Shown here: in pieces, positions 17,184 to 26,827 of the stretch | How positions within the stretch are numbered: the first letter of the stretch is position 1 | Layout: each line of letters begins with the position of its first letter | From: Rhodospirillales bacterium | GTDB lineage: Bacteria > Pseudomonadota > Alphaproteobacteria > ATCC43930 > CGMCC-115725 | NCBI GenBank assembly: GCA_028291405.1 | Contig: JAQGID010000265.1 | Span: 62,001-126,000 of the forward strand | DNA: 64,000 nt | Direction of reading: 5' to 3' | Made by a program: the position numbers and the translations under genes | Notes under the pieces: model-generated | Told to the model about the DNA's origin: nothing | The model's database searches: none | The model's input: only the letters and a program-made list of their open reading frames with translations

Positions 17184-18479
17184 TCAGCCGGCCTCGCGGA
17201 GGAGGCGAGCGGCGAAGAATCCATCGATGCCGTCAAGCGCCGCGAGATGGCTCGGCAGCGTGCGCAGATCCTGCTCGGGGGTCAGGAACTCGGCGAGGCC
17301 GCCGACCTCCGGCAGCTCGATCGGAGCGCGGCGGAACTCCTTCGTACGAGCGAGGAATCGCGCGACTTGCTGCGGTCCCTCCTCCGGCTCGAGCGAGCAT
17401 GTGCAGTAGACGAGGATGCCTCCCGGCTCGACCATCTCGCTGGCGGCGACGAGCAGCCGCTCCTGTACGACGGCGAGGCGCGCCACGTCGTCCGGCGATT
17501 TGAGATGCGGCACGTCGGGGTGGCGGCGGATAGCACCGGTCGCGGTGCAAGGCGCATCGAGCAACACGCCATGGACCTTCTCGCGTGGTTGCCAGACGGC
17601 GGCGTCGGCGACGACCGCCTCGACGGACAGCTCGAGGCGGTGAAGATTGGTGATCAGCCGCTCGAGCCGACGCTGCGAGCGGTCGATTGCGATGACATTG
17701 GCGCCGGCGGCGGCGAGCTGCGCGGTCTTGCCCCCGGGTGCGGCGCAGAGATCGACGATGCGTCGACCGGCGACGTCGCCGAACAGCTGCGCCGGGATCG
17801 CGGCGGCGGCATCCTGGATCCACCAGGCGCCTTCGGCATAGCCCGGCAGCGAGGTGATGGAGCCGCCAGACGAGCGGCGCAGCGTCCCGGTCGGAAGGAT
17901 GCTCGCCTCCAGCAGCTTGCTCCAGCCCTCGGGATCGGTGCGGACCGTCAGGTCGAGGGGCGCCTCTTTGAGGTGCGCCTGCGCGATGGCCCGGGCGCCG
18001 GCCTCGCCATAGGCCGCGGTCCACGATGCCCAAAGCCAATCGGGCGTGTCCAGGCGCGGCGCGTCGTGCTGCTCGACGAGGGCCGCCCCTTCGGTGCTGA
18101 GCCGCCGCAGGACGGCGTTGACCAGCCCCTTGTGCGACAGGAAGCCCCGCGCCTCGGCGAGATCGACGGTGGTGGCGACCGCGGCATGTGCCGGGGTACG
18201 CAGAAACAGCAGCTGGGCGATGCCGAGCCGCAACATGTCGTGGACGACGGCCGCGCGCGGCGGCAGCGGCGTGTTGAGGCAATGCGCGATGAGCGCGTCG
18301 ATCTGGCCAAGCCGGCGCAGTACCGTGGCGACGAGGAGACGCGAAAAGGCGCGGTCCCGCGTCGGCAGGAGCGCCATGTCGGAATTATCTTCGATGGCGT
18401 CATCGAGCGGGCGCTTCCGTCGCAGGACGGCGCCCACCAAATCGATGGCCACGCTGCGGGCCGAAGGGACACTAGACAT
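17184..18479 (-). CDS. rsmB: 16S rRNA (cytosine-967-C5) methyltransferase RsmB
   Basis: Methylates C967 of 16S rRNA using S-adenosylmethionine. At 431 aa it has the RsmB layout: an N-terminal NusB-like RNA-binding domain (residues 1-130, DRAFSRLLVATVLRRLGQID) and a C-terminal Rossmann methyltransferase. The latter carries DLCAAPGGKTAQLAAAG near residue 243, the first catalytic-region motif DAPCTATGAIRRHPD near 310, and the second Cys in YCTCSLEPEEG near 362. It is the first gene of the rsmB-rpe-heparinase group on this strand and is divergent from the DUF1674 gene. Confidence 0.95.
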   Translation of the reverse strand: MSSVPSARSVAIDLVGAVLRRKRPLDDAIEDNSDMALLPTRDRAFSRLLVATVLRRLGQIDALIAHCLNTPLPPRAAVVHDMLRLGIAQLLFLRTPAHAAVATTVDLAEARGFLSHKGLVNAVLRRLSTEGAALVEQHDAPRLDTPDWLWASWTAAYGEAGARAIAQAHLKEAPLDLTVRTDPEGWSKLLEASILPTGTLRRSSGGSITSLPGYAEGAWWIQDAAAAIPAQLFGDVAGRRIVDLCAAPGGKTAQLAAAGANVIAIDRSQRRLERLITNLHRLELSVEAVVADAAVWQPREKVHGVLLDAPCTATGAIRRHPDVPHLKSPDDVARLAVVQERLLVAASEMVEPGGILVYCTCSLEPEEGPQQVARFLARTKEFRRAPIELPEVGGLAEFLTPEQDLRTLPSHLAALDGIDGFFAARLLREAG

Positions 18480-18695
18480 GGCGGATCAAGGTACTGAAAA
18501 GAGAACAGGATGGTGCCAGCGTCGCACGCCCGCCGGTTTGTTTCTATTCAAATGCGAAGCGGAGCGCGCCTGCGCTGGTTGGGGTGATTGTTCCGGTGCT
18601 TATCGCAGGCTAATGGCATCGGGAAAGTCGATGCCCTTTCTATGGTCTAGCGGGGCCGGCTTGGCAAGCAGAACCAAGGGTGCCATATCAGGCAC

Positions 18696-18866
18696 ATGAA
18701 CGACGATTGTAAGCCTTTGCCTGAGGCGCCCACCGCAGCCGTGCCGGATTCCGGACGCGAAGCGGAGATTCCCGCCAAAGCGCCGCGCGAGATCGGCGGA
18801 CCCAAGGGCCCCGAGCCGACCCGCTACGGCGACTGGGAGATCGGCGGCCGCTGCAGCGATTTCTGA
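18696..18866 (+). CDS. DUF1674 / SDHAF4-like protein, probable succinate dehydrogenase assembly factor
   Basis: A 56-aa protein too short for most ORF callers. It begins with an acidic, Pro-rich segment and ends in the conserved DUF1674 tail: EIGGPKGPEPTRYGDWEIGG followed by RCSDF. Eukaryotic relatives (SDHAF4/Sdh8) protect free flavinylated SdhA during complex II assembly, so the same role is likely in bacteria. It lies beside rsmB, a common alphaproteobacterial neighbour, and 39 bases before the end of the converging pheT. The 216-bp gap upstream (18480-18695) separates it from the divergent rsmB and must hold its promoter. Confidence 0.88.
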   Translation: MNDDCKPLPEAPTAAVPDSGREAEIPAKAPREIGGPKGPEPTRYGDWEIGGRCSDF

Positions 18867-18905
18867 GCTGCGCCGGAGTTTTGGTTCTCCCGCGCAGCGC
18901 ATCGA

Positions 18906-21299
18906 TCAACGTCGCAGCTCGCCGCCCGTCGCCTTGGCGACCTGCGCCACCAGCTTCTGCGAGAAGGCCTCGATCTGCTCGTCGGTCAACGTCGCGTCCT
19001 CCGGCTGCAGCACGACGGTTATCGCGAGCGATTTGCGGCCTTCCGGCAGTCCCGCCCCGGCGTAGACATCGAACAGCCGCACCTCGGCGATCAGCTTGCG
19101 GTCGACGCCGCGCGCCGCCCGCAGCAGGGTTTCCGCCGGCAGGGCCTCCGGCACCAGGAAGGCGAAATCGCGCTCGACCGGCTGGAACGGCGAAAGCTTG
19201 AGGATCGGGCGGCCACGGCCGGATTTTCGTGTCGTCGGCACCGCATCGAGGAAGACCTCGAAGGCGACCACGGGACCCTTGACGTCGAGCTGCGCCAGGA
19301 TCGCCGGATGGATCTCGCCGAAATGCGCCAGCGCCTTCGGGCCGAGGCGCAGCGTGCCGGCGCGGCCGGGGTGGTACCACGACGGCGGATCGCTGCCGAC
19401 CTGCAGATTGTCGCCCGGGGCGCCGGCGGCGGCGAGCGCCGCGAGCGCGTCGGCCTTCGCCATCAAGGCATCGACCGGCCGGCCGGGATCGCTCCAGTGC
19501 TTGGCGCCGGTGCGGCCATGCCGCAGCCCGGCCGCGACGGTCGCCTGGCCTTCCGGCGTGTCGTCGGCGTATTGCGGACCGATCTCGAAGATCGCGCCGT
19601 CGGCAAGGCCGCGGTCGGCATTGCGCCGTGCCGCCGCGAGCAGGTTCGGCAGGATCGACGGGCGCATGACGTCGAGATCGGCGCTGATCGGGTTGACGAG
19701 GCGCAGCTCGGGTCTGACGCCGCCGAACTTCTCGGCGTCCCCCGAGGCCATGAAGGAATAGGTCACCGCCTCGACGAGGCCTCGCGACGCGAGGCTGCGG
19801 CGGACGAAGCCGGTACGGCGCTGCGCCACCGTAAGCGCGGGTTTGGGCAGCGCCGTCTCGCGCTCGAGCGGCACGGTCGGGATCGCATCGTAGCCGTTGA
19901 CGCGCAGCATTTCTTCGACGAGATCGGCCTCGCCCTCGATGTCGCCGCGCCATGACGGCGGCGTGACCACGAAGGCGCCGTCGCCATCGGTGACGCCGCA
20001 GCCGAGCGCTTCGAGGATGCGTTTCTGCTCGTCCTCGGGCAGGGCGACGCCGCCGAGCGTCGCCGTGCGATCCTTGCGCAGGCGAAAGGTGCGCCGCCAT
20101 GCCGGCGCTTCGCCGGCGACGACGACGGTGCTCGGCTCGCCGCCGCACAGCTCGAGGATGAGCCGCGTCGCGATCTCCATGCCGGGCGCGACGAAGGCGG
20201 GGTCGAGGCCGCGCTCGAAGCGGTAGCGCGCGTCGCTCTGCAGGTTCAGCTTGCGGCCGGTGGCGGCGGTGCGCACGGGGTCGAACAGGGCGGCCTCGAT
20301 GAAGACGCATGAGGTCTGCTCGGTGCAGGCGGTGCTCTCGCCGCCGATGACGCCGCCGAGGCTGAGGACGCCGTGATCATCGGCGATCACCGTCATCTCG
20401 CCGTCGAGCGCGTAGTCGCGGCCGTTTAGCGCAGCCAGCGTCTCGCCCGGCCGCGCCTCCCGGACGATCAGATCGCCCTTGATGCGGTCGGCGTCGAAGA
20501 CGTGCAGCGGCCGGTCGACGTCTAAGGTCAGGAAATTCGTGATGTCGACGAGCGCCGAGATCGGCCGCAGCCCAATGGCCGTCAGCCGGTCCTGCAGCCA
20601 GCGCGGGCTCGGCCCGTTCTTGACGCCGCGGATGGTGCGGCCGAGAAAAAGCGGGCAGGGCTCGGAGTGCAGCGTTGCGAGATGCACCCAGGTCGGGCTG
20701 TCGAAGCCGCCCTCGATGGGCTCGACGATCAGCGGCCGGAGCTTGCCGACGCCGGCCGCCGCGAGGTCGCGGGCGATGCCGTGGACGCCGAGGCAGTCGG
20801 CGCGGTTCGGCGTGATCTTGATGTCGAGCACCGGGTCGTCGAGGCCGAGCAGCGTGACGAAGCTCTCGCCGATCGGAGTCTCGCCGGGCAGCTCGATGAT
20901 GCCGACATGGTCGTCCGAGAGGCCGAGCTCCCATGACGAGCACAGCATGCCGTTCGAATCGACGCCGCGGATCTTGCTTTGCTTCAGCACCATGCCGTTG
21001 CGCGGGATGGTGACGCCGACCGGGGCGAAGACGCCGCGCATGCCGGCGCGCGCGTTGGGGGCGCCGCAGACCACCTGGAGAATGCCGTCGCCGGTGTCGA
21101 CCATGCAGACCTGCAGCTTGTCGGCATTGGGATGCGGCGCCGCTGAGACGACATGCGCCGTCCGGAAGGGCGCCAGAGCGGCGCCGCGGTCGGCGACGCT
21201 CTCGACCTCGAGGCCGAGCATCACGAGACGGCGAACGATCTCGTCGACCGGCGCCTCCGTCTCGAGATGGCTCTTCAGCCAGGACAGCGTCGTCTTCAT
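18906..21299 (-). CDS. pheT: Phenylalanyl-tRNA synthetase beta subunit
   Basis: Large subunit of the alpha2-beta2 synthetase that charges tRNA-Phe. The 797-aa product starts [14 protein letters not shown], the standard PheT N-terminus. Domains in order: EMAP/tRNA-binding OB fold (about 40-150, [12 protein letters not shown]), B3/B4 editing domain (about 210-385), B5 domain (about 405-475), and the C-terminal ferredoxin-like anticodon-binding FDX-ACB domain (last 90 residues, [14 protein letters not shown]). The ATG (21299) overlaps the pheS stop as ATGA, so the two are translationally coupled. An in-frame extension upstream of the ATG is a shadow across pheS. Confidence 0.98.
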   Translation of the reverse strand: MKTTLSWLKSHLETEAPVDEIVRRLVMLGLEVESVADRGAALAPFRTAHVVSAAPHPNADKLQVCMVDTGDGILQVVCGAPNARAGMRGVFAPVGVTIPRNGMVLKQSKIRGVDSNGMLCSSWELGLSDDHVGIIELPGETPIGESFVTLLGLDDPVLDIKITPNRADCLGVHGIARDLAAAGVGKLRPLIVEPIEGGFDSPTWVHLATLHSEPCPLFLGRTIRGVKNGPSPRWLQDRLTAIGLRPISALVDITNFLTLDVDRPLHVFDADRIKGDLIVREARPGETLAALNGRDYALDGEMTVIADDHGVLSLGGVIGGESTACTEQTSCVFIEAALFDPVRTAATGRKLNLQSDARYRFERGLDPAFVAPGMEIATRLILELCGGEPSTVVVAGEAPAWRRTFRLRKDRTATLGGVALPEDEQKRILEALGCGVTDGDGAFVVTPPSWRGDIEGEADLVEEMLRVNGYDAIPTVPLERETALPKPALTVAQRRTGFVRRSLASRGLVEAVTYSFMASGDAEKFGGVRPELRLVNPISADLDVMRPSILPNLLAAARRNADRGLADGAIFEIGPQYADDTPEGQATVAAGLRHGRTGAKHWSDPGRPVDALMAKADALAALAAAGAPGDNLQVGSDPPSWYHPGRAGTLRLGPKALAHFGEIHPAILAQLDVKGPVVAFEVFLDAVPTTRKSGRGRPILKLSPFQPVERDFAFLVPEALPAETLLRAARGVDRKLIAEVRLFDVYAGAGLPEGRKSLAITVVLQPEDATLTDEQIEAFSQKLVAQVAKATGGELRR

Positions 21300-22372
21300 C
21301 GCGAGAGCCCTCCGACCATCGAGGGTACGTCGAGCGGCACGAAGCCGTAATGCCGCAGCCAGCGCAGGTCGCTCTCGTAGAAGGTGCGGAGATCGGGGAT
21401 GCCGTATTTCAGCATCGCGATGCGCTCGATCCCCATGCCGAAGGCGAAGCCCTGGTACTCGTCGGGATCGATGCCGCAATTGGCCAGCACCTTGGGATGC
21501 ACCATGCCCGACCCGAGAATCTCCAGCCAATCCGCGCCGGCGCCGATCTTGAACTCGCCGTTGGCGCGCGAACAGCCGATGTCGACCTCGGCCGAGGGCT
21601 CGGTGAAGGGGAAATAGCTCGGCCGGAAGCGCACCGGCAGATCCTCGACGTCGAAGAAATTGCGGCAGAACTCGATGAGGCAGCCCTTGAGGTGCCCCAT
21701 GTGGCTCGTCTTGTCGATGACCAGTCCCTCGACCTGGTGGAACATCGGCGAATGCGTCGCGTCGTGGTCGTTGCGGAAGGTGCGGCCCGGCACGATGATG
21801 CGCAACGGCGGCTTGTCCCGCAGCATCGTGCGGATCTGCACCGGCGAGGTATGGGTGCGCAGGACGCGGCGGCTGCCGTCGGGCTTCTCCGGCAGGTAGA
21901 ACGTGTCGTGTTCCTGCCGGGCGGGATGCTCGGGCGGGATGTTGAGGGCGGTGAAATTGTGGAAGTCGTCCTCGATATGCGGCCCCTCGGCGACGGTGAA
22001 CCCCATCTCGCCGAAGATCGCGACGAGTTCGTCGATGGTCTGGCTGATCGGGTGGATGCGGCCCTCGGGCTCGGGCCGGACCGGCAGCGAGACGTCGATC
22101 CGCTCGGTCGCCAGCCGGGCTTGCAGCTCGCTCGCGGACAGGCGGGCGGCGGCCGCCTCGATCGCGGCGGCGATCTCGTCCTTCAACGCGTTGAGCGCCG
22201 CGCCAGCCGCCCTGCGGGCGTCGGGGTCGAGGGCGCCCAGACCCTTCATGCGCTCGGTGATGCTGCCCTTGCGGCCGAGCGCGGCGACGCGGATCTGCTC
22301 CAGCGCCTCGCGGCTCGCGGCGGCGTCGATCGCGGCCTTCAGCTCGCTGCGGGTGGTCTCGAAATCATCCAT
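21296..22372 (-). CDS. pheS: Phenylalanyl-tRNA synthetase alpha subunit
   Basis: Catalytic class II subunit, 358 aa. The N-terminal coiled coil (residues 1-95) is followed by the catalytic core: [19 protein letters not shown] near 110, the motif 2 region [12 protein letters not shown] near 190, [10 protein letters not shown] near 235, and motif 3 [21 protein letters not shown] near 325. Start ATG 22372 is used; a TTG four codons upstream is less likely. It has its own leader, because a strong terminator separates it from rplT upstream and a tandem 15-base repeat lies just before the gene. Confidence 0.98.
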   Translation of the reverse strand: MDDFETTRSELKAAIDAAASREALEQIRVAALGRKGSITERMKGLGALDPDARRAAGAALNALKDEIAAAIEAAAARLSASELQARLATERIDVSLPVRPEPEGRIHPISQTIDELVAIFGEMGFTVAEGPHIEDDFHNFTALNIPPEHPARQEHDTFYLPEKPDGSRRVLRTHTSPVQIRTMLRDKPPLRIIVPGRTFRNDHDATHSPMFHQVEGLVIDKTSHMGHLKGCLIEFCRNFFDVEDLPVRFRPSYFPFTEPSAEVDIGCSRANGEFKIGAGADWLEILGSGMVHPKVLANCGIDPDEYQGFAFGMGIERIAMLKYGIPDLRTFYESDLRWLRHYGFVPLDVPSMVGGLSR

Positions 22373-22381
22373 CGCATTTGT

Positions 22382-22412
22382 CAATCATGAGAGTGGGCAA
22401 TCATGAGAGTGG
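22382..22412 (-). repeat. Tandem 15-bp direct repeat directly upstream of pheS
   Basis: CAATCATGAGAGTGG occurs at 22382-22396 and again at 22398-22412 (period 16), with a broken third start (CAATC) after it. It lies 10-40 bases before the pheS ATG on the minus strand, between that start and the rplT terminator. It could be an operator or a simple tandem duplication. Confidence 0.7.
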
Positions 22413-22433
22413 CAATCGTCGGAACGGGGCATG

Positions 22434-22467
22434 AAAAAGGGGCCGAACGCGGTGTCGGCCCCTTTTT
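22434..22467. terminator. Strong bidirectional intrinsic terminator after rplT
   Basis: AAAAAGGGGCCGA (22434-22446) pairs perfectly with TCGGCCCCTTTTT (22455-22467) around an 8-base loop. The A5/T5 flanks make it a good terminator in either direction. It closes the rpmI-rplT unit and isolates pheST transcriptionally. Confidence 0.92.
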
Positions 22468-22552
22468 GGTCGTCGAGCGTGATCAAACGCCGGTCAGCCG
22501 GGGCCTCAGCAACCGAACCCGATGGTAAATCGCGAGGTGCCGAGGCGCACGG

Positions 22553-22936
22553 TCATTCCGCCGCCTGCTCGACGTCGCCCTTGGCCAGCGCCGCCTGGGC
22601 GGCGTCGACGAGGGCCTTGAACGATTCCGGCTCGCGGGTCGCGATGTCCGACATGACCTTGCGATCGAGCTCGATGCCGGCGCGCTTGATGCCGTTCATG
22701 AACTGCGAATAGGTCATGCCATGCTCGCGGACGCCGGCGTTGATGCGCTGGATCCACAGGCCGCGAAAGCTCCGCTTTTTGTTGCGGCGGTCGCGATAGG
22801 CGTATTGCAGCCCCTTCTCGACCTTTTCGATGGCGATGCGGAAGCTGGAGTTGGAACGGCCGCGATAGCCCTTGGCGAGCTCCAGGACCTTCTTGTGACG
22901 GGCGTGGGTGGTGACGCCCCGTTTGACGCGCGCCAT
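22553..22936 (-). CDS. rplT: 50S ribosomal protein L20
   Basis: Primary 23S rRNA-binding and assembly protein of the large subunit. The N-terminus [24 protein letters not shown] is diagnostic, with [21 protein letters not shown] near residues 60-80. At 127 aa it is slightly longer than the usual 117-120, with an extra acidic C-terminal tail (KGDVEQAAE). It lies 3 bases downstream of rpmI. Confidence 0.98.
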   Translation of the reverse strand: MARVKRGVTTHARHKKVLELAKGYRGRSNSSFRIAIEKVEKGLQYAYRDRRNKKRSFRGLWIQRINAGVREHGMTYSQFMNGIKRAGIELDRKVMSDIATREPESFKALVDAAQAALAKGDVEQAAE

Positions 22937-22939
22937 GAG

Positions 22940-23143
22940 CTATCCCCTCATGTAAGGCATATAGGTCAACACGAGCTTGGCATCCCCTTTTTGGAGGATC
23001 GTCGTGCCGCGCGCCTTGCGCTTCATCTGCTTCGGCTTCGAGATCAGGCGGTGCCGCTTGTGCGCGACATTCGCCTTGACCTTGCCGGAGCCGGTCACGT
23101 GGAAGCGCTTTTTCGCCCCACTCTTGGTCTTCATCTTGGGCAT
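22940..23143 (-). CDS. rpmI: 50S ribosomal protein L35
   Basis: A 67-aa basic protein beginning MPKMKTKSGAKKRFHVTGSG and ending in a Tyr-Met-Pro-Tyr tail, all typical of L35. ATG 23143 has AGGA eight bases upstream. It is first in the rpmI-rplT unit. The infC gene, which precedes rpmI in many bacteria, is absent here; instead a repeat-bearing gap lies upstream. Confidence 0.98.
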   Translation of the reverse strand: MPKMKTKSGAKKRFHVTGSGKVKANVAHKRHRLISKPKQMKRKARGTTILQKGDAKLVLTYMPYMRG

Positions 23144-23231
23144 TTCATCATCCTTTCGGGAAGATCGTCGATCGGCGGCGAGGCATGCCCTAGGCGCTCG
23201 CGCGCGGCCATGCCGCCGAGTTGAGGCGGGG

Positions 23232-23260
23232 TTTATAATGGCGCGGCTTGCGGAAGGCAA
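23232..23260 (-). promoter_or_regulatory. Predicted promoter of rpmI-rplT
   Basis: On the minus strand, TTGCCT (23260-23255) and TATAAA (23237-23232) are separated by exactly 17 bases. The start point would be near 23225, about 80 bases ahead of the rpmI ATG. Confidence 0.6.
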
Positions 23261-23299
23261 GCGCGGCGGCCATAGAATATCCCGCGCTTATCCGGATGG

Positions 23300-23440
23300 A
23301 TCGCCATCCCGGCGAAAGCCGGGATCCATTCGCCCGGCTTAGCGACCTTGGAAGGATGGATCCCGACTCTCGCGGTTTCGAAGAAACCGCTGCCGCCAGC
23401 GGGCGCTACGCTCCCGCGAGAGGCTTTCGCTGGGATGACA
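23300..23440. repeat. REP-like palindromic intergenic element
   Basis: The sequence contains ATCCCGGC-GAAA-GCCGGGAT (23306-23325, 8-bp stem, GAAA loop). A second copy of the GGATGGATCCC theme follows (from about 23354). Its arms enclose GCGGTTTC-GAA-GAAACCGC and CTCTCGCG / CGCGAGAG, and it ends in TGGGATGACA. This GGATCCCGGC...GCCGGGAT design is the style of dispersed intergenic repeats in many alphaproteobacteria. Two half-units seem to be joined. Confidence 0.7.
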
Positions 23441-23465
23441 GCAAGTTTTTGTTTTAGAACAAACT

Positions 23466-23954
23466 TTAAGGACTCGATTCCGCCGCCTTCGCAGCCGCCG
23501 CGTGCTCGCGCGCCGCGGCGACGCCGGAGCGCGCGAGGGCATCGGCGCGCTCGTTCTCGGGGTGGCCGGCGTGGCCCTTGACCCAGAACCAGGTGACCTC
23601 GTGCGTGGCCATTGCCGTCTCCAGCCGTTGCCAGAGGTCGATGTTCTTGACCTTTTTCTTGTCGGCGGTGCGCCAGCCGTTCTTCTTCCACGCGTGGATG
23701 TACTTGGTGATGCCGTCGCGCAAATATTGGCTATCGGTATGGATGTTGACGCGGCAGGGTCGCTTGAGCGCCTCAAGGCCAGCGATCGCCGCCATCATCT
23801 CCATCCGGTTGTTGGTGGTCGGCGACTCGAAGCCCATCAGCTCCTTCTCGGTGTCGCCGAAGCGCAGGATGGCGCCCCAGCCGCCGGGGCCGGGATTGCC
23901 GCTGCAGGCGCCGTCGGTGAAGATATCGACGACGGTTTTCGCGACTTCGCTCAT
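23466..23954 (-). CDS. rnhA: Ribonuclease HI
   Basis: Degrades RNA in RNA:DNA hybrids. The 162-aa protein has all four catalytic carboxylates: [16 protein letters not shown] (residue ~12), the Glu of NRMEMMAAI (~50), HTDSQYL (~72), and the last Asp in [12 protein letters not shown] (~136). The C-terminal tail is Ala-rich and longer than in E. coli. Its ATG overlaps the thrB stop as TGATG, placing it last in an ispH-thrB-rnhA operon, an order common in alphaproteobacteria. Confidence 0.97.
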   Translation of the reverse strand: MSEVAKTVVDIFTDGACSGNPGPGGWGAILRFGDTEKELMGFESPTTNNRMEMMAAIAGLEALKRPCRVNIHTDSQYLRDGITKYIHAWKKNGWRTADKKKVKNIDLWQRLETAMATHEVTWFWVKGHAGHPENERADALARSGVAAAREHAAAAKAAESSP

Positions 23955-24916
23955 CAATTCAGCCCGTAGGCGCTCGGCCCGGCGACGGAGCGGTGGAAGC
24001 GCAGCTTGTGGAGATACTCGAGAGGATCCTTCGGCCGGACCATCGCACCCGGCGTCTGGTTCAGCTGGTCGTAGAGCCGCGTCAGTAGGAAGCGCAGGGC
24101 GCTGCCGCGCGTCAGCAGCGGCAGCGCCGCGAGCTCGGTCTCGGACAAGGGCCGCGCCGCGCGATAGCTCGACAGCAGCAGCCGCGCCTTGGTGATGTTG
24201 AAGCTGAAGTCGGCCTCGAAGCACCAGGCGTTGAGGCAGATCGCGACGTCATAGGCGAAGAAATCGGTGCAGGCGAAATAGAAGTCGATCAGCCCGGAGA
24301 CCTGCTCGCCGCGGAAGAAGACGTTGTCCGGGAAGAGATCGGCGTGGATGACGCCGCTCGGCAGCGCCAGCGGCCAGGACGCGGCGAGCGCGTCGATCTC
24401 GTCGGCAAGCTCGTCGGCGAGGCCCGGGCTGACCGCGTCGGCCCGGTCGCGGCAGGCCTCGAAGAGGCCGCGCCAGCCGGCGAGCGAGAGGGTGTTCGCG
24501 CGGCCCATCGTGAAGGACGCGCTGGCGCGGTGCAGCGCCGCCAAAGCCCCGCCCAGCGCAGCGCAATGGAATGGCTTGATGCGGCGCGGCCACATCCCGT
24601 TGAGGAAGGTCACGATCGCCGCCGGCCGGCCGCACAGGTTGCGCAGCGCGATGCCGTCGCTGCCGTGCACGGGCGTCGGGCACGCGATTCCGGCGTCCGC
24701 CAGATGCTCCATCAGCCCGATGAAGAACGGCAGGTCGCCGGGATCGACGCGTTTCTCGTAGAGCGTCAGGATGAAGGTGCCGGTCTCGGTGCGCAGCAGG
24801 TAATTCGAGTTCTCGACGCCCTCGGCGATGCCCTTGCAGGAGACGACCTCGCCGATGTCGTACTCGCCGACGAATTGGCGCAGCTCGTCGTCCGGAACGT
24901 CGGTGTAGACCGCCAT
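23954..24916 (-). CDS. thrB: Homoserine kinase (ThrB, aminoglycoside-phosphotransferase fold)
   Basis: Phosphorylates L-homoserine for threonine synthesis. The 320-aa protein belongs to the APH-fold ThrB found in alpha- and gammaproteobacteria, not the GHMP type. Features are [15 protein letters not shown] at the N-terminus, GVENSNYLL near residue 33, the Brenner-type catalytic loop [14 protein letters not shown] near 188, and [16 protein letters not shown] near 208. It starts 18 bases after ispH and overlaps rnhA by one base. Confidence 0.95.
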   Translation of the reverse strand: MAVYTDVPDDELRQFVGEYDIGEVVSCKGIAEGVENSNYLLRTETGTFILTLYEKRVDPGDLPFFIGLMEHLADAGIACPTPVHGSDGIALRNLCGRPAAIVTFLNGMWPRRIKPFHCAALGGALAALHRASASFTMGRANTLSLAGWRGLFEACRDRADAVSPGLADELADEIDALAASWPLALPSGVIHADLFPDNVFFRGEQVSGLIDFYFACTDFFAYDVAICLNAWCFEADFSFNITKARLLLSSYRAARPLSETELAALPLLTRGSALRFLLTRLYDQLNQTPGAMVRPKDPLEYLHKLRFHRSVAGPSAYGLN

Positions 24917-24934
24917 GGCGCCGGGCCGTCGGCG

Positions 24935-25879
24935 TCAGGCGCTGAGCGCGCGCGGCAGGTTGAAGACGACCGTCTCCTCGGTCACCGTCACCTGCTCGAT
25001 GACCACCGTGTAGCGCTCGCGGCAGGCGGCGATGATTCCCTCGACGAGGCTCTCGGGCGCCGAGGCGCCAGCGGTAATGCCGAGGGAGCGGACATCGTCG
25101 AGCGCGCTCCAGTCGATCTCGCTCGCGTCGCGCAACAGCCAGGCGCGCTGGCAACCGCTGCGCCGCGCGACCTCGACGAGGCGCAGCGAGTTCGACGAGT
25201 TGGCGGCGCCGACCACCAGCATCGCGTCGCAGCGCCGGGCGATCGCCTTGGTCGCCTCCTGGCGGTTGGTCGTCGCATAGCAAATGTCGTCCTTGCCGGG
25301 TCCCTGGATGCCCGGGAAGCGGCGGCGCAGCGCGGCAACGATCTCGGCGGCGTCGTCGACCGACAGCGTCGTCTGGGTGATGTAGGCGAGGTCGGCGCCA
25401 CCGGCGAAGGCGAGGCGCTCGACGTCGGCGACGCTCTCGACGAGGAGGACGACGCCGGGCGGCAGCTGGCCCATCGTCCCGATCACCTCGGGATGGCCGG
25501 CATGGCCGACCAGGATGATGCGGCGCTGCTTCTCGTGATGGCGCGCCGCCTCGTGATGCACCTTGCTGACGAGCGGGCAGGTTGCGTCGAGGGTGATCAG
25601 GTTGCGGCGCTCGGCGTCCTCGGCCACCGCGGTCGGGACGCCGTGGGCGGAGAACACGACCGTCGCGCCCGGCGGCAGATCGTCGATCTCCTCGACGAAG
25701 ACCGCACCGAGCTTTTCCAGAGCCTCGACGACGGTGCGGTTGTGGACGATCTCGTGACGCACGTAAACCGGGGCGCCGAACTGCTCCAGGGCGCGCTCGA
25801 CGATGCGGATCGCGCGCTCGACGCCGGCGCAAAAGCCGCGCGGGCTGGCCAACAGAAGCGTCAGCGCCGGTTTCACCAT
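24935..25879 (-). CDS. ispH: 4-hydroxy-3-methylbut-2-enyl diphosphate reductase
   Basis: Last step of the MEP isoprenoid pathway, giving IPP and DMAPP with a 4Fe-4S cluster. The 314-aa protein shows the three cluster Cys in context: [13 protein letters not shown] near residue 16, [13 protein letters not shown] near 101, and [13 protein letters not shown] near 201. The substrate-binding SSNS motif is near 229. ATG 25879 follows AAGGGA by 8 bases; longer frames upstream are not supported. First gene of the ispH-thrB-rnhA operon. Confidence 0.97.
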   Translation of the reverse strand: MVKPALTLLLASPRGFCAGVERAIRIVERALEQFGAPVYVRHEIVHNRTVVEALEKLGAVFVEEIDDLPPGATVVFSAHGVPTAVAEDAERRNLITLDATCPLVSKVHHEAARHHEKQRRIILVGHAGHPEVIGTMGQLPPGVVLLVESVADVERLAFAGGADLAYITQTTLSVDDAAEIVAALRRRFPGIQGPGKDDICYATTNRQEATKAIARRCDAMLVVGAANSSNSLRLVEVARRSGCQRAWLLRDASEIDWSALDDVRSLGITAGASAPESLVEGIIAACRERYTVVIEQVTVTEETVVFNLPRALSA

Positions 25880-26033
25880 TCCGCAAATCCCTTTTGAGCC
25901 AAAAGCCCCCGGTTCCGCGACTCTTGTGCGAGCTGCGGCGGTCGCATAAAGTCCGCCCCGACCACCCGGCGGGCCTCGAAGCGGCACTTTCGGGCCGCAA
26001 GTTAGTATAGCCATCTGCCATAAGGAAGAGGAT

Positions 26034-26273
26034 ATGAGCGAAGCGATCCCGGCGCAGAAAGCCCCCTATCCCGTCGATGTCGAGGCCGGTCAGAAATACG
26101 CGTGGTGCGCTTGCGGGCGCAGCAGCACGCAGCCGTACTGCGATGGTGCGCACAAAGCTGTCGGGATGCGGCCGACCGTCTTCACCGCGGACGAGAGCAA
26201 GAAGGTCTTCCTGTGTGGCTGCAAGGCGACCGGCAACGTGCCGTTCTGCGACGGCAAGCACAAGTCGCTGTGA
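26034..26273 (+). CDS. CDGSH iron-sulfur domain protein (two CDGSH motifs)
   Basis: A 79-aa cytoplasmic protein with two complete CDGSH-type motifs, each binding a 2Fe-2S cluster through three Cys and one His: [16 protein letters not shown] near residues 25-40 and [16 protein letters not shown] near 61-76. Such tandem proteins are relatives of mitoNEET/MiNT and are thought to take part in redox or cluster handling. It is divergent from ispH, itself an Fe-S enzyme. Its stop overlaps the GTG start of a lipoprotein gene (GTGA), so the two are translationally coupled. Confidence 0.93.
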   Translation: MSEAIPAQKAPYPVDVEAGQKYAWCACGRSSTQPYCDGAHKAVGMRPTVFTADESKKVFLCGCKATGNVPFCDGKHKSL

Positions 26274-26809
26274 TCGATTTGCGCGGCGGTGTAAAGGCCG
26301 GCGCGGCGCTCGCCGCGCCATTGCTGGGCCTCGTGCTGGCATCCTGCGGGGTGACCACCGATCAGCGCGCCTGCCCCGGCGTCGAGGTTATCTCCAGCCT
26401 CAACCGCCTCGTCCAGTTTCGCGACGCAGGCGGGCACGATCAGAACGACGTCGCATTCGTGGCGCGGATCGGCGACGTGAGGTCGCGCTGCACCTACGAG
26501 GAATCGAACGTTACGACGGATCTCAGCATCACGATCGTCGGCAACCGCGGCCCGGCCGGGGCACGTTTGCCGAGCGCCGAGATCACCTATTTCGTCGCCG
26601 TGATCGATGGCGAGCGCCATATCATCACGAAGAAGAGCTTCAGCGATCGGCTGGTCTTCGATGACAAGGGGCAGGCGCGGATCAGCGACGATCTGCAGGA
26701 AAAGCTGCCGACGAACCCGCTCAAATCGGCATCGGACCACAGCGTGATCGTCGGCTTCCAGCTGACCGCCGATCAGATCACCCTCAACGAGACGCAGCCC
26801 GACCGCTAG
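26270..26809 (+). CDS. Lipoprotein of unknown function coupled to the CDGSH gene
   Basis: Starts at GTG 26270 inside the CDGSH stop codon. The 179-aa product opens with a basic n-region, an Ala/Leu core and a lipobox LASC (Cys near residue 26), so it should be acylated and membrane-anchored. The mature part contains ARIGDVRSRCTYEES, DLSITIVGNRGPAG and a C-terminal VGFQLTADQITLNE. These read as a soluble beta-rich domain with one extra Cys. I recognise no named family. Its coupling to a small Fe-S protein is unexpected, because the two products lie on opposite sides of the inner membrane. Confidence 0.85.
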   Translation: MIDLRGGVKAGAALAAPLLGLVLASCGVTTDQRACPGVEVISSLNRLVQFRDAGGHDQNDVAFVARIGDVRSRCTYEESNVTTDLSITIVGNRGPAGARLPSAEITYFVAVIDGERHIITKKSFSDRLVFDDKGQARISDDLQEKLPTNPLKSASDHSVIVGFQLTADQITLNETQPDR

Positions 26810-26827
26810 CAGCCGCACGGTGCGCGT

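Larger units (their letters stand above)
23144..23465. other. 322-bp gene-free gap between rpmI and rnhA
   Basis: No protein gene is convincing here. The right two thirds is a palindromic repeat region (listed separately) and the left third carries the rpmI promoter. Short ORFs across it are translations of the repeats. Confidence 0.6.

Noticed and set aside
23233-23457. ORFs across the rpmI-rnhA gap on both strands
   Set aside because: They translate the REP-like palindromes; the nucleotide symmetry, not a protein, explains the open frames.
24249-26342. 697-codon minus-strand frame across thrB and ispH
   Set aside because: It overlaps two certain genes in another frame and its translation is Arg-rich noise.
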